Source of the DNA: Rossellomorea sp. AcN35-11 | Lineage (GTDB): Bacteria; Bacillota; Bacilli; Bacillales; Bacillaceae_B | Length of the DNA stretch: 64,000 nt | NCBI GenBank assembly: GCA_030388825.1 | Contig: CP128835.1 | Location: 3,280,001 to 3,344,000 of the forward strand | Reading direction: 5' to 3' | In this document: in pieces, positions 19,294-27,454 of the stretch | How positions within the stretch are numbered: position 1 is the first letter of the stretch | Layout of the letters: the number at the start of each line of letters is the position of its first letter | Notes under the pieces: generated by a model | Database searches by the model: none | What the model saw: the letters and a program-made list of their open reading frames with translations, nothing else | What the model was told of the DNA's origin: nothing | Program-made: the position numbers and the translations under genes

Positions 19294-20529
19294 ATAGCAA
19301 AGAATGAACTAGAAACCCCTATGTATCACATTGAAAACCAAGAAAGATTATACTTCCATTCAAAAATAGATGAATTAAACCAACTCATAAAAAAACTACA
19401 AGAAAGTTATCTGTATGCTGAGGTCCAGCATTATAAAGAACTCGTCCATTCCAAACGACAGCAAATAGAGCATTTAAACAAAGAAATAGAAGTAAACCGG
19501 GTTTCTGAGGAAGAACTTCTCAAGGATCGAAATAGATTTAAAGAATGGAAAGAGAAGCTTGAGCATCAAGTAAATGACCTTCATCACCAACTGCTCACCA
19601 AAGATCAAATCGTACAAGAGAAGGTTGGGACGATTCATGAAATTGAACAGAAACTGCTGCAAACTGAAACGGAACGAAAAAGCCTTGAACTGTCTTTATC
19701 CAAGCTGGACAAAGAAAGCGAATCCGTCCGTCATCAGCTTCACCAGAAGGAAGAACTCCTTGATGAGAAGATCATGTCGATTCATCAACTTGAAAAATTA
19801 CTCCTTCAATCCGAAAATGAACTCAAGAGCCTCTCGCTTTCCATGTCCAAGTTGCAGGAAAGTCATGACAAGTCAACCTCAGAAAACAATACATTAATGA
19901 ATGAAAATCAAACCCTGCTTCAATCAAACCAATCCTTAAATACGAAGGTCCAAAGTCAACAACAGCATATTAATGATTTGAATGCTGCATTATCTCATTC
20001 TGAAGATACGAAAAAAGAAATGTTTTATAACCTGATAACTAAAACAGAAGAGTTAGAAAAACTATTGTCCGAGAGAAAGCATACTCTTGATTCATTACAG
20101 TTTGCAAAAGATCAATTGGTTGAAGCAGAAAAACAGAAAATGCTATATATAAAAACATTCATCAGCGAATATCAAAAGCACTTTGAAGAGAATGAGTGGT
20201 GGTTTTCCAGCCAATTTGCCGATATTGATCTACGGTCAAAACAACAGGAAGAGAGGATTGATGCAATAGAACAGGGGCAAGAACTTCACTTTCTGCATCA
20301 GAATGAAGCCCTGATAGAGAAATTTCAAGAAGTCGAAGAGCGGTTTATAGAATTTATTGAAGAAGTAGATTTGATCCGTGACCATAATTCCAGAATGACC
20401 CATAATCTATTTGAACTTAAACGTATGGTAGAAAATCAGAAGCGAAGTCAAACACATATTATCAAACCCCGTTTGAAAGCTTCTTCAGATAAGATGGTCA
20501 CACGAAGTGATGAAAATACAAGGGAATGA
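19294..20529 (+). CDS. Long coiled-coil protein 1, likely spore-associated; unusual ATA start
   Basis: Unrecognised. The protein of about 411 residues is almost wholly charged heptad coiled coil without signal peptide or membrane segment. A 49-residue unit is repeated in tandem (bases 19585-19731 and 19732-19878); both copies begin HQL and contain EK..IH..E..LLQ. Forty-nine is seven heptads, so the register is kept. GGAGGAG at 19281-19287 is spaced six bases before ATA 19294, in frame with the first ATG (19321), which itself has no ribosome site. I therefore place the start at 19294, read as MAKNELETPMYHIEN. Either ATA is used or a base was miscalled for ATG. The sigma-K-like promoter suggests mother-cell expression late in sporulation. 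Confidence 0.7.
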   Translation: MAKNELETPMYHIENQERLYFHSKIDELNQLIKKLQESYLYAEVQHYKELVHSKRQQIEHLNKEIEVNRVSEEELLKDRNRFKEWKEKLEHQVNDLHHQLLTKDQIVQEKVGTIHEIEQKLLQTETERKSLELSLSKLDKESESVRHQLHQKEELLDEKIMSIHQLEKLLLQSENELKSLSLSMSKLQESHDKSTSENNTLMNENQTLLQSNQSLNTKVQSQQQHINDLNAALSHSEDTKKEMFYNLITKTEELEKLLSERKHTLDSLQFAKDQLVEAEKQKMLYIKTFISEYQKHFEENEWWFSSQFADIDLRSKQQEERIDAIEQGQELHFLHQNEALIEKFQEVEERFIEFIEEVDLIRDHNSRMTHNLFELKRMVENQKRSQTHIIKPRLKASSDKMVTRSDENTRE

Positions 20530-20542
20530 CTTATCATAAAAG

Positions 20543-20576
20543 AAAGTTGCCCGGGAGATCCCATGGCAACTTTTCT
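20543..20576. terminator. Bidirectional terminator between convergent genes
   Basis: AAAGTTGCC (20543) and GGCAACTTT (20565) form the stem; T follow on the plus side and a mixed T/C run on the minus side. It serves the coiled-coil gene and the convergent orphan gene, which ends at 20583. Confidence 0.75.
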
Positions 20577-20582
20577 CTATGA

Positions 20583-21788
20583 CTAAAAGGTAATCCTGAT
20601 TGTATTGTTGGCATTAAGCTGAAGCCCTTGTTCTTCAAATAAAACAAATCCCAGTATAGTAGACGTTTCCTGTTCCTCAAGGTTTTCCAGCGTAAATTGC
20701 ATCCCTTCTACCATAATTGATTCACCAGGTGGAATGGTGGATTCCTGAATGGTCTCAATCCAATACTCACCCGTTTCATAAGCCTTTTCCAGCCAGTCTT
20801 CCCCCATATACTTCCATCCCTCTGCGCCATTTTGGCCTTGAATGGAAAAAATATCACTCATTTCAGGGGGAAGGATCTGCCCTCCAATTTCAATCTTATC
20901 AGGAGGGTTCATCCGCAGGCAGATTTTTGGATTCAATAACTCAGTGTTTCCCGTATTCTTAATAAACAAGTCGGCTTTAATAGAATATCGTTCCAGTTTA
21001 CGGTTAGGCAGGACAATATAATCAAAATATATTTCAGCAGAAGATTTCTTCGCCTCTGCTTCCCGTATTTTTCGTTTCGCTTTTTGTTTTTTGATTTCCT
21101 CGTATTCTTTATCATCAATTTGGGTTTTCCTAGCCGGTTTCTTCAGCTGTCCCCTGTTTTTTCCCGAATCCTCAACAGCTTCACCTGCTGTTTTTAATAA
21201 ATGTAGAACATTCAAATCAAGTAAGGTGGGTTTCTGGTTCCCAAGCAATACTTTCAACACACAGTTGGTTAAAATCGCAGGGGATTCATTCAGTAAGAAT
21301 TCTTCATCTTTACACTGGATGGAACATCTAAGGTGGGGAATCGAATGGCTCTCAGGCAATAGATAATACCCATTAAATTGCAGTTCTTTCTTATGGATTG
21401 AGAGAATTTTTTTTACATTGATGGGATTCAGCTTTTCATTATATCCAAATGAAACAAACCGTTTATCATTTTTCGTTTTACCCGAGACTAATTCAATCAA
21501 TAGATCCCCATCACTGAGCCCTTCTGAATTATCCAAAAATGCAATATCTATTCCATAATGAATTAATACCTCTTTGACTTTTTTATTAATCTCTTCATTT
21601 ATGCTTTCATTCGATGTGTTCACTGATAGCCATACTTTCTTTCCGTGTAGGGAACTATTCACTTCCACCGTTTGTTCTTCTTTGTTCCAATGATAATGAT
21701 ATTGGTTCTCCACACAAAAAAACTGGATGGCTGATAAACAATAATCGGGAACTGATCCCCAATCCTGATCATTGATCTTTAATTTCAT
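20583..21788 (-). CDS. Orphan two-part protein of unknown function (401 aa)
   Basis: I do not recognise a family. The N-terminal half (about residues 1-185) alternates beta and alpha, with DGDLLIELVSGKTKNDKRF near 95. A highly charged linker (KKQKAKRKIREAEAKKSSAEI) follows near 235, and the C-terminal half looks like a beta-sandwich that may bind a partner (NTGNTELLNPKICLRMNPP; TIPPGESIMVEGMQFTLEN). There is no signal peptide. The start ATG 21788 has GGTGG upstream. A sigma-K-type -10 lies on its strand, and the gene faces a glycosyltransferase driven by a sigma-K-like promoter, so a spore-surface role is possible. The N-terminal half might be a degenerate enzyme domain, but no catalytic residues can be named. 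Confidence 0.65.
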   Translation of the reverse strand: MKLKINDQDWGSVPDYCLSAIQFFCVENQYHYHWNKEEQTVEVNSSLHGKKVWLSVNTSNESINEEINKKVKEVLIHYGIDIAFLDNSEGLSDGDLLIELVSGKTKNDKRFVSFGYNEKLNPINVKKILSIHKKELQFNGYYLLPESHSIPHLRCSIQCKDEEFLLNESPAILTNCVLKVLLGNQKPTLLDLNVLHLLKTAGEAVEDSGKNRGQLKKPARKTQIDDKEYEEIKKQKAKRKIREAEAKKSSAEIYFDYIVLPNRKLERYSIKADLFIKNTGNTELLNPKICLRMNPPDKIEIGGQILPPEMSDIFSIQGQNGAEGWKYMGEDWLEKAYETGEYWIETIQESTIPPGESIMVEGMQFTLENLEEQETSTILGFVLFEEQGLQLNANNTIRITF

Positions 21789-21826
21789 TTACTGGCTCAC
21801 CACCCCTGGTTCTTAGTCGGTCTTTT

Positions 21827-21835
21827 TATCTTATG
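21827..21835 (-). promoter_or_regulatory. Sigma-K-type -10 element of the 401-aa orphan gene
   Basis: The minus strand reads CATAAGATA, a full match to CATANNNTA, 39 bases before the start. The expected AC at 16-17 bases upstream is not present, so the call rests on the -10 alone. Confidence 0.35.
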
Positions 21836-21887
21836 ATTCATGTCGACTATCTATGATGCAATCTCATAAGCTTGAATTCCAAAAAAC

Positions 21888-21914
21888 ACCAACAGAAATT
21901 ATTGACATAAGATA
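21888..21914 (+). promoter_or_regulatory. Sigma-K-like promoter of the first family-2 glycosyltransferase
   Basis: AC at 21888-21889, a 16-base spacer and CATAAGATA (21906-21914) fit the sigma-K consensus, 36 bases before the GTG start. Confidence 0.55.
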
Positions 21915-21950
21915 AATGGATGAATATTTATGTGAAGGAGAGAAAATGAC

Positions 21951-22832
21951 GTGGGAATGGATCATACGAAGGTATCTATCATCTTTCCTGTGAAAAATGA
22001 AGGTGTAAACGTTAAGAACACATTGACTTCACTTTTTTCCACAAATACTTCTATTGACTACGAAGTGATTATAGTTGACGATGCTTCTGAAGATCGGTGT
22101 TGTGATTTCATAGAAAAATCTCATTTTAAGAACAAAGTCAAGTTAATTAAAACGGAAGGAGTCGGTCCCTCGGTTGCACGTAATATAGGGGCAGAAAACG
22201 CTGCATCTGACTATTTACTGTTTTGTGATGCTCATTTATCTTTCGAGCCATTCTGGATAGATAAATTGTTGACACCTCTCAGATTGAATATGTCAGATGT
22301 TGTTTGTCCTGCCATCGCTTCAATGGACGACCCGAAGATTGTAGGATATGGACAGACGTTAAACAGCAGCTTACGAATACAATGGCATAAGAAAAAGCCA
22401 ATGTTATTCAACACCGCAGTCATTCCAGGAGGGTGTTTCTTAATCAAACGAGATGCCTTTTTTAAAGTGGGTGGATTCGAAACAGGATTTAGGACCTGGG
22501 GACATGAGGATGTAGAATTATCGATTAAACTTTGGTTGTTCGGTTATAGATGCAGCTGTGAGCCATCCGTGACGATCAAACATTTATTCAGGAAGTCTCA
22601 CCCTTATAAGGTAGATTATGATGGAGTGTATTATAACTTATTGCGAATGGCGTACCTTCATTTCAATGAAGCTAGAATTAAAAAAACGAAGGATTTAATC
22701 GTTCACAGGAGTGCCAAAAAAATTGACCGCCTTGTTCTTAAGGATGGTGTGGAGCAAAGAAGAAATAAATATTTAAAAAGCAGGGCTTTTAATGATGAGT
22801 GGTATTTCAAACATTTTAATATTCCTTTTTGA
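21951..22832 (+). CDS. Family-2 glycosyltransferase
   Basis: This 293-residue protein has a GT-A fold sequence. The N-terminus VSIIFPVKNEGVNVKNTLT is typical; EVIIVDDASED carries the nucleotide-binding aspartates, YLLFCDAHL stands for the DXD-type motif, and GGFETGFRTWGHEDVELSI near residue 175 is the acceptor-side motif shared with polypeptide GalNAc transferases and galactosyltransferases. It is soluble and acts in the cytosol. The GTG start 21951 lies 8 bases after GAAGGAGAG; ATG 21957 is an alternative. A sigma-K-like promoter and coiled-coil neighbours suggest that it glycosylates a spore-surface protein or polymer; donor and acceptor are unknown. Confidence 0.82.
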   Translation: MGMDHTKVSIIFPVKNEGVNVKNTLTSLFSTNTSIDYEVIIVDDASEDRCCDFIEKSHFKNKVKLIKTEGVGPSVARNIGAENAASDYLLFCDAHLSFEPFWIDKLLTPLRLNMSDVVCPAIASMDDPKIVGYGQTLNSSLRIQWHKKKPMLFNTAVIPGGCFLIKRDAFFKVGGFETGFRTWGHEDVELSIKLWLFGYRCSCEPSVTIKHLFRKSHPYKVDYDGVYYNLLRMAYLHFNEARIKKTKDLIVHRSAKKIDRLVLKDGVEQRRNKYLKSRAFNDEWYFKHFNIPF

Positions 22833-22837
22833 TTACG

Positions 22838-22873
22838 AAAACCATTTCTTTTTATCTAAAGAAATGGTTTTTT
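22838..22873 (+). terminator. Terminator after the first family-2 glycosyltransferase
   Basis: AAAACCATTTCTT (22838-22850) pairs with AAGAAATGGTTTT (22859-22871) and runs into T. It begins 6 bases after the stop. Confidence 0.8.
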
Positions 22874-23013
22874 ATATCATAGTGTTCGGAAAAACCTAGA
22901 TGATATTTTATACTTAGGAACCTTATAAATGTTTGTCCAAGCAACTTATTTTTTTTTGCATATTATATGAATGAAAGGTGCAAGATGTGATATCAATTCG
23001 AAGGGAGAAGTTA

Positions 23014-23130
23014 TTGGTGATGGTAAAAATGGGAAGATTACTAGAGAATAGCATTTCATCTCAGATACTTTCATGTTCTCTTCTATTAGATAAACATTAT
23101 GTATCATTAAGCTGCTGTCAGCCTATGTGA
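23014..23130 (+). CDS. Possible 38-aa cysteine-containing peptide
   Basis: A short frame begins at TTG 23014, GTG 23017 or ATG 23020 after AAGGGAGAAG, and ends in SLSCCQPM. It precedes the second glycosyltransferase gene and follows a CATATTATA sequence (22959-22967) that fits a sigma-K -10 without a proper -35. The peptide is unrecognised; the ribosome site is the main support. It could instead be part of an untranslated leader. Confidence 0.35.
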   Translation: MVMVKMGRLLENSISSQILSCSLLLDKHYVSLSCCQPM

Positions 23131-23216
23131 AACCAAAACATTATGCAGATACATTTAACATGAAAATTCATATAGTGAATACTCTATTCTTTCCCGTTGA
23201 AAGGAGGTGCTTAAAG

Positions 23217-23909
23217 ATGATTTACTTTTCAATCATCATCCCTTTTCACTCAAATGACCCTTATCGAAACAAAGCTTTAAATGTAGTTAAATATTACTAC
23301 AAAACGTTGTTTCCTAACACAGATATTATTATTGCTACTGATGGAAATGATCCTTACTCCAAGTCCACCGCAATAAATAATGCAGTAAAGAAAGTTAATT
23401 CTAAATTCATTGCCATTATAGATGCAGATATAATTTGCCCGAAGAATACTATACTATCAGGTTTAAAACTTCTTCCATACTTCCCGCTTGTCCTTCCATA
23501 TAACAGTGTGTTTGATTTGTCCCGTTCCATGTCTGAAGGAATATATAACAAACCAAAGTATTCTCTAAACACTTCCATGTTACATGGTAAACTTAGACAC
23601 AATAAAAATTCGATCCCTGTGGGGGGAATTAATTTAATTGATAAAGCATGCTTTATGAAGGTTAAAGGTTTTGATGAACGTTTTAAAGGATGGGGTGGAG
23701 AGGACGATGCATTTGTTGCGGTATGCGATACAATTTGTGGTCCTCATAAAAGACTAACCGGTGGCATTTATCATTTATGGCATCCATCTAAGAAAGCTGA
23801 AACAAACCCATACTATTCAAAAAACCATAAAATGGTTACGGAATACTTTAAAGCCTATAATAAAAAAGAAGAAATGATGAAAGTCCTTTCAAAAAGGAAG
23901 GGGATTTAA
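23217..23909 (+). CDS. Family-2 glycosyltransferase, galactosyltransferase-like
   Basis: This 230-residue GT-A protein starts at ATG 23217 (MIYFSIIIPFHSNDPYRNK), directly after a strong AAAGGAGGTG site; the frame is open upstream to 23127 but without that support. It contains FIAIIDADIICP (DXD-type motif, near residue 73) and KGFDERFKGWGGEDDAFVA near residue 155, the galactosyltransferase-like acceptor motif. It resembles the protein at 21951 in plan but not closely in sequence. It is soluble, and is probably part of the same surface-glycan function; the sugar is unknown. Confidence 0.82.
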   Translation: MIYFSIIIPFHSNDPYRNKALNVVKYYYKTLFPNTDIIIATDGNDPYSKSTAINNAVKKVNSKFIAIIDADIICPKNTILSGLKLLPYFPLVLPYNSVFDLSRSMSEGIYNKPKYSLNTSMLHGKLRHNKNSIPVGGINLIDKACFMKVKGFDERFKGWGGEDDAFVAVCDTICGPHKRLTGGIYHLWHPSKKAETNPYYSKNHKMVTEYFKAYNKKEEMMKVLSKRKGI

Positions 23910-23964
23910 GGATCCTACACTAGATGAACGTTACTGACTCTTCTTATGTTGAAAATTTTACTAT

Positions 23965-24002
23965 AAAAAAAAGAGTTCTGCCAAATGTCAGAACTCTTTT
24001 TT
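23965..24002. terminator. Bidirectional terminator between glycosyltransferase and JAMM gene
   Basis: AAAAAAGAGTTCTG pairs with CAGAACTCTTTTTT around CCAAATGT. T-runs are present on both strands, and the genes on either side converge. Confidence 0.85.
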
Positions 24003-24012
24003 ATGGAGTGAT

Positions 24013-24550
24013 TCATCCATAAAATTCAATATTAACTTCCTTCACATTACCATTTGTAATTTTAAAGCATTTAATATCTGCCTTCACCTTTCCTATTGCT
24101 ATTATGAAATAGTAAACATGTTGACTAGGGGCATACATAATATCATCCGTGGAAGGGACTGCTTTTCCATAAGGATGAGAATGATAAACCCCTACTAGTT
24201 CTTCTTTATTTTTTTTCAGCTCACGCATTATTCTATTTTGATCATCGATATCAATGGCAAACGTATAAGGAGAAGGATTTGTGTTTTTGGCCGGCCACAC
24301 ATTTTTACATACCTTCTTATGACCAGAAATAAATCCGCATGCCTCATTTGGAAGTTCCTTTTTACATTCTCCTACGAGTAGATGTCTTAATTTATTTGAA
24401 ATATAAACTTTTTCTTTAGGCGTTACACCCGCATCCCTTAAATCTAAACTTCGTTCGTTTCGCTTCCATTTTCTTTTTTTGTTCTTTTCTGATCCCAATG
24501 GGTACGCTTTTTTGCTGTTTGTAAATTTTATTTAGGTCATTAGATTGCAT
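24013..24550 (-). CDS. JAMM/MPN-domain metalloprotease-like protein, frameshifted in this assembly
   Basis: The protein of about 179 residues has a complete JAMM zinc motif in its C-terminal part: the glutamate in LPNEACGFISG, then VGVYHSHPYGKAVPSTDDI (HSHP, with the S and D that follow). Such proteins remove C-terminal extensions from ubiquitin-like or sulfur-carrier proteins, or act as other isopeptidases. Its gene reads from ATG 24550 (MQSNDLNKIYKQQ), after AAAGGGGGG, into the frame carrying the motif only if one base is dropped from the T7 run 24474-24480; this gives EQKRKWKRNERSLDLRDAG. The coiled-coil gene at 24571 ends 20 bases upstream, so the two form an operon. The target is unknown; no ubiquitin-like gene is seen nearby. 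Confidence 0.75.
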
Positions 24551-24570
24551 CTTTTTCCCCCCTTTCAAAT

Positions 24571-25737
24571 TCATCGCATGTATTTACTCGGATTAAACAT
24601 GGTCCGTTTTGTTTCAGACGCCATGGGAATCGTTCCGTACTCTTCAAATTGAGGGTTTCCTTGATCTGCTTTTTTATTTTGGTGTTTCATTTTTTTATAG
24701 AGATCATTTTTTTTATTTGACTGTGATTTTAGGTTTTGACGAAGCATAGTCAGTTCTTTTTCAAGCTCCGCTTCCCGCTGGCTTTTTCCCTCTCCCTTTC
24801 CAGTATCTTTTTCAGTCATTAACTTCAATTGTTTTTCAAGATCTGATTCTCTTTGTCTAAATTCATCAATTTGATTCCTTAATGCATGAAGTTCTTCCTC
24901 ATAGTGCTCCTCAATTTTCTTTAGCTCTTCATGCAGAGCACTCATTTTCTGTAAATAATTCTGAGTGGTTTCATCTCTTTCATTGCTCTTAAGCAATGAT
25001 TCCTTTACTTCATTAATATGATCAGAGTACGATTCTAATTGTTCTTCAATTAGATTGAGTTTTTTCATTAATTCAGGATGATGAGATTCTTGTTTCCCCC
25101 ATAAAAAACTCCACATTTTCGTATACCACCTTTCATTTTTCCGCTTCATATATTCCTTCTGTTTCTTTCTTACCCACGCCAATTCAGTTTTCAAGGTATT
25201 AGGATATACCCCAACCTTCATGGACCTGTTGTTCTCCGATATAAAGTGCTCATTGGCTTCAATCAACAAAGAAATTACATCATTTTTAACACGGTCAAGA
25301 ATGGATTTCTTTTGACTATGAATGTTTTCATAAATCACCCTTATTTCTGGAATGGCTGTGGGGAGAAAAAGCTCATCAACTTCCCGTAATTCATGTGCAG
25401 CTATGCTTTCATTTTGGTCTGAATAAAAGATTTCATCATTATATGATTCAGATTCCTCTGAAACGTGCCCATGCTTTCGTTTAAGTTCCAATTCACTATG
25501 TCCAAGTAAATGTTCAATTTGTTCTGTCAACATTTGAATAGTTTGATGATTCTCTGCAATCTCTAATTGATACACCTTTTGTTTTGCTCTTTCCCGGGAC
25601 AATTCCTCTGACACATTCTTCATTCGCCTTGAATAATGACTATAGAGAGATTCAAGTTCTTCAGATAGCAAATGAATCTCATTCACGACTTTCGGATAAG
25701 CTGTCATGTCTATCGCTTCATTCTCCTCCACTATCAC
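24571..25737 (-). CDS. Long coiled-coil protein 2, likely spore-associated
   Basis: Unrecognised. The 388-residue protein is heavily charged and predicted as coiled coil over most of its length, except for a central stretch near residues 150-215 with tryptophans (ERWYTKMWSFLWGKQESHH). The tail ends TKRTMFNPSKYMR. No signal peptide is seen. I keep the GTG start at 25737; ATG 25707 (MTAYPKVVNEIHLL) is an alternative after GGAGGAG at a rather long distance. A sigma-K-like promoter lies 31 bases upstream of the GTG and the JAMM gene follows, so expression in the mother cell and a place in the spore surface are inferred. Confidence 0.75.
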   Translation of the reverse strand: MIVEENEAIDMTAYPKVVNEIHLLSEELESLYSHYSRRMKNVSEELSRERAKQKVYQLEIAENHQTIQMLTEQIEHLLGHSELELKRKHGHVSEESESYNDEIFYSDQNESIAAHELREVDELFLPTAIPEIRVIYENIHSQKKSILDRVKNDVISLLIEANEHFISENNRSMKVGVYPNTLKTELAWVRKKQKEYMKRKNERWYTKMWSFLWGKQESHHPELMKKLNLIEEQLESYSDHINEVKESLLKSNERDETTQNYLQKMSALHEELKKIEEHYEEELHALRNQIDEFRQRESDLEKQLKLMTEKDTGKGEGKSQREAELEKELTMLRQNLKSQSNKKNDLYKKMKHQNKKADQGNPQFEEYGTIPMASETKRTMFNPSKYMR

Positions 25738-25767
25738 CCATATACACCCCCATAGATTTCTTTGTTT

Positions 25768-25795
25768 TATCTTATGTATTGTTTGTTTTACATGT
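25768..25795 (-). promoter_or_regulatory. Sigma-K-like promoter of the coiled-coil 2 / JAMM operon
   Basis: On the minus strand AC (25795-25794), a 17-base spacer and CATAAGATA (25776-25768) match the sigma-K consensus. Confidence 0.6.
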
Positions 25796-25796
25796 T

Positions 25797-25824
25797 AAAA
25801 AGGGAGAGAGATCCCTCTCTCCCT
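25797..25824 (-). terminator. Terminator of the TP-rich cysteine protein gene
   Basis: AGGGAGAGAG and its complement CTCTCTCCCT form a long stem around ATCC, followed by T on the minus strand. It begins 8 bases after the stop of the gene at 25832. Confidence 0.8.
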
Positions 25825-25831
25825 CAATCAA

Positions 25832-27016
25832 CTAACTATCCAACCCGCCAAGCAGGTCTGCAAATGTATCACACTCACCAATTTCTACTAATGCTTCAAC
25901 TGCTCCACTATCGAAGATAATAACATTAGCTGAGTTTCTCAAGATTAAGCGGAAGCCTTCTGTGATAGGACCCAAAAATCCTGTGAAAATCTGTAATTCG
26001 TAGAACAATTGTTCAGGTACTCCATCAAAGTTGCGGATACCTTCTCCTACAACCGTCAATGCGTCATCTCCGCATGTTACGCTATCGATGGATGATGGAT
26101 CAAAATTAAAGCTGAAGTCAGGTTGGAATCCTGTTCCTGGCGGAGTTGGTGTAGGACCTACTTCAGTATCAGTGAAGGAGTATGACCATGAGCTATCAGC
26201 AAGTGAACACTCTTGACAGATTTCAGCTCTAAGAGTAGATAGTCCGGTTACTTCGTCTGCAGTTCCACCGGAGCCAAATGTTGCCGTTGTATCTTCATTT
26301 CTGGCAAGGGCCGTCGCCTGGCATTCACAGTTATCAACCGGGAATAATCCTGGGCATTGACGAGGGAATTGCAGTAAGCTCAAATCACATTTAAGTCTGT
26401 CTTCTGGTACTGGAATATTGTTTGGACGAGGGAAACAGAATTTAGCCAGTACTTCGAGTTTAACTGGATATTCTACTTGAACATCTTTACATAGAACGAC
26501 TCTCAATGGAATCATTGGTCCAAATGGATCCGGTCCCATTAATACACCGCCAGATGACGCAATTACTTGTGTCGCTCTGATGTTTAAGTTGTCGTTAGTG
26601 ATTCCTGTCGGTACGCAAAGCATTATTTCATCCGTAAATTGGGTACGGACAGTGAAAGAACACTCAGCTACCCCATCGATTAGGATCGTCACTTCCACAG
26701 GTACTGTCCACACGATCAGAACTTTTCCAGGATTTCCATTTTCAATGATGGTACCTGTTACACTGACGTCAGATGGATCTACCGGAGCCGTTTGCACCTC
26801 TACTCTCTGACCTGCCGCCAGTGCCGCACTGACTGCTTCACGACAAGCTTCATCAGGAATAAAGTTCTTGTTTTCGTACCTGTTTGCAAAGAATACCCAA
26901 TCATATACTTTGTCTACTCGGATACATTCTGGAGCCAAGTCGTTTGGATCCAAAGGAATACCTGTTGGCGTTGGTGTCGGAGTCTGGGAACCCCTAATTT
27001 GTTTACGCTTCTTCAA
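25832..27016 (-). CDS. TP-rich, cysteine-bearing putative spore-surface protein (394 aa)
   Basis: I cannot name a family. After a basic start (MKKRKQIRGS) come TPTPTPTG and then CIRVDKVYDWVFFANRYEN, a phrase I associate loosely with Bacillus spore-surface proteins. The rest is mainly beta-type and acidic, with about a dozen cysteines, several in a central cluster (CPGLFPVDNCECQ; AEICQECSLADSSWSY), and a second proline/threonine linker (GPTPTPPGTG) near residue 290. No typical signal peptide is present, as expected for coat proteins made in the mother cell. Disulfide cross-linking of coat or exosporium is plausible. A near-perfect sigma-K promoter precedes it. The GAAGGAAGGA leader supplies the ribosome site. 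Confidence 0.7.
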   Translation of the reverse strand: MKKRKQIRGSQTPTPTPTGIPLDPNDLAPECIRVDKVYDWVFFANRYENKNFIPDEACREAVSAALAAGQRVEVQTAPVDPSDVSVTGTIIENGNPGKVLIVWTVPVEVTILIDGVAECSFTVRTQFTDEIMLCVPTGITNDNLNIRATQVIASSGGVLMGPDPFGPMIPLRVVLCKDVQVEYPVKLEVLAKFCFPRPNNIPVPEDRLKCDLSLLQFPRQCPGLFPVDNCECQATALARNEDTTATFGSGGTADEVTGLSTLRAEICQECSLADSSWSYSFTDTEVGPTPTPPGTGFQPDFSFNFDPSSIDSVTCGDDALTVVGEGIRNFDGVPEQLFYELQIFTGFLGPITEGFRLILRNSANVIIFDSGAVEALVEIGECDTFADLLGGLDS

Positions 27017-27062
27017 AAAAATCCTTCCTTCCTTAAATGAATATTAGATTTCTATCACACTA

Positions 27063-27089
27063 TATCCTATGGACTTGGAAGAAAATGGT
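27063..27089 (-). promoter_or_regulatory. Sigma-K-like promoter of the TP-rich protein gene
   Basis: The minus strand has AC (27089-27088), a 16-base spacer and CATAGGATA (27071-27063), a full match to the sigma-K elements and spacing, 46 bases before the start codon. Confidence 0.65.
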
Positions 27090-27454
27090 ATAGATAAAAT
27101 ACCTATTTTTTCCAAATAATTCCCGTAATAAATAATAGACACACTAATAGTCGTTTTAAACGATAAAAAAATAGGCTTATCATATAGACATTTGCCAGTA
27201 CTCCAATATTCAAGTCGGCATATCATATACCATAAGGAAAGGGGGAATATATTTTACCAAACAATTTGCTCCACCTTAAATGTGAAATCAAGTCACCATT
27301 ATAAAAATGACATTCATATAAAGTACTTTAGAAACAAGTTTCATTAAGGTTACGCTTACTCTTTAAATGAATATGACGAACGTAAACGCTTTTCTTATCA
27401 TTGCAATGATATTCATTATAAATATAAAAGCCATGTAAACACTGGGAGGTTTTC
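27090..27454. other. Non-coding gap between divergent surface genes
   Basis: No gene is seen. The gap holds a 16-bp palindrome, TATCATTGCAATGATA, at 27396-27411, and A+T-rich sequence in which I could not place a convincing promoter for the plus-strand gene. Confidence 0.5.

Noticed and set aside
27396-27411. The palindrome TATCATTGCAATGATA as an operator
   Set aside because: It is A+T-rich, stands alone and lies far from any recognised promoter; no second copy was noticed.
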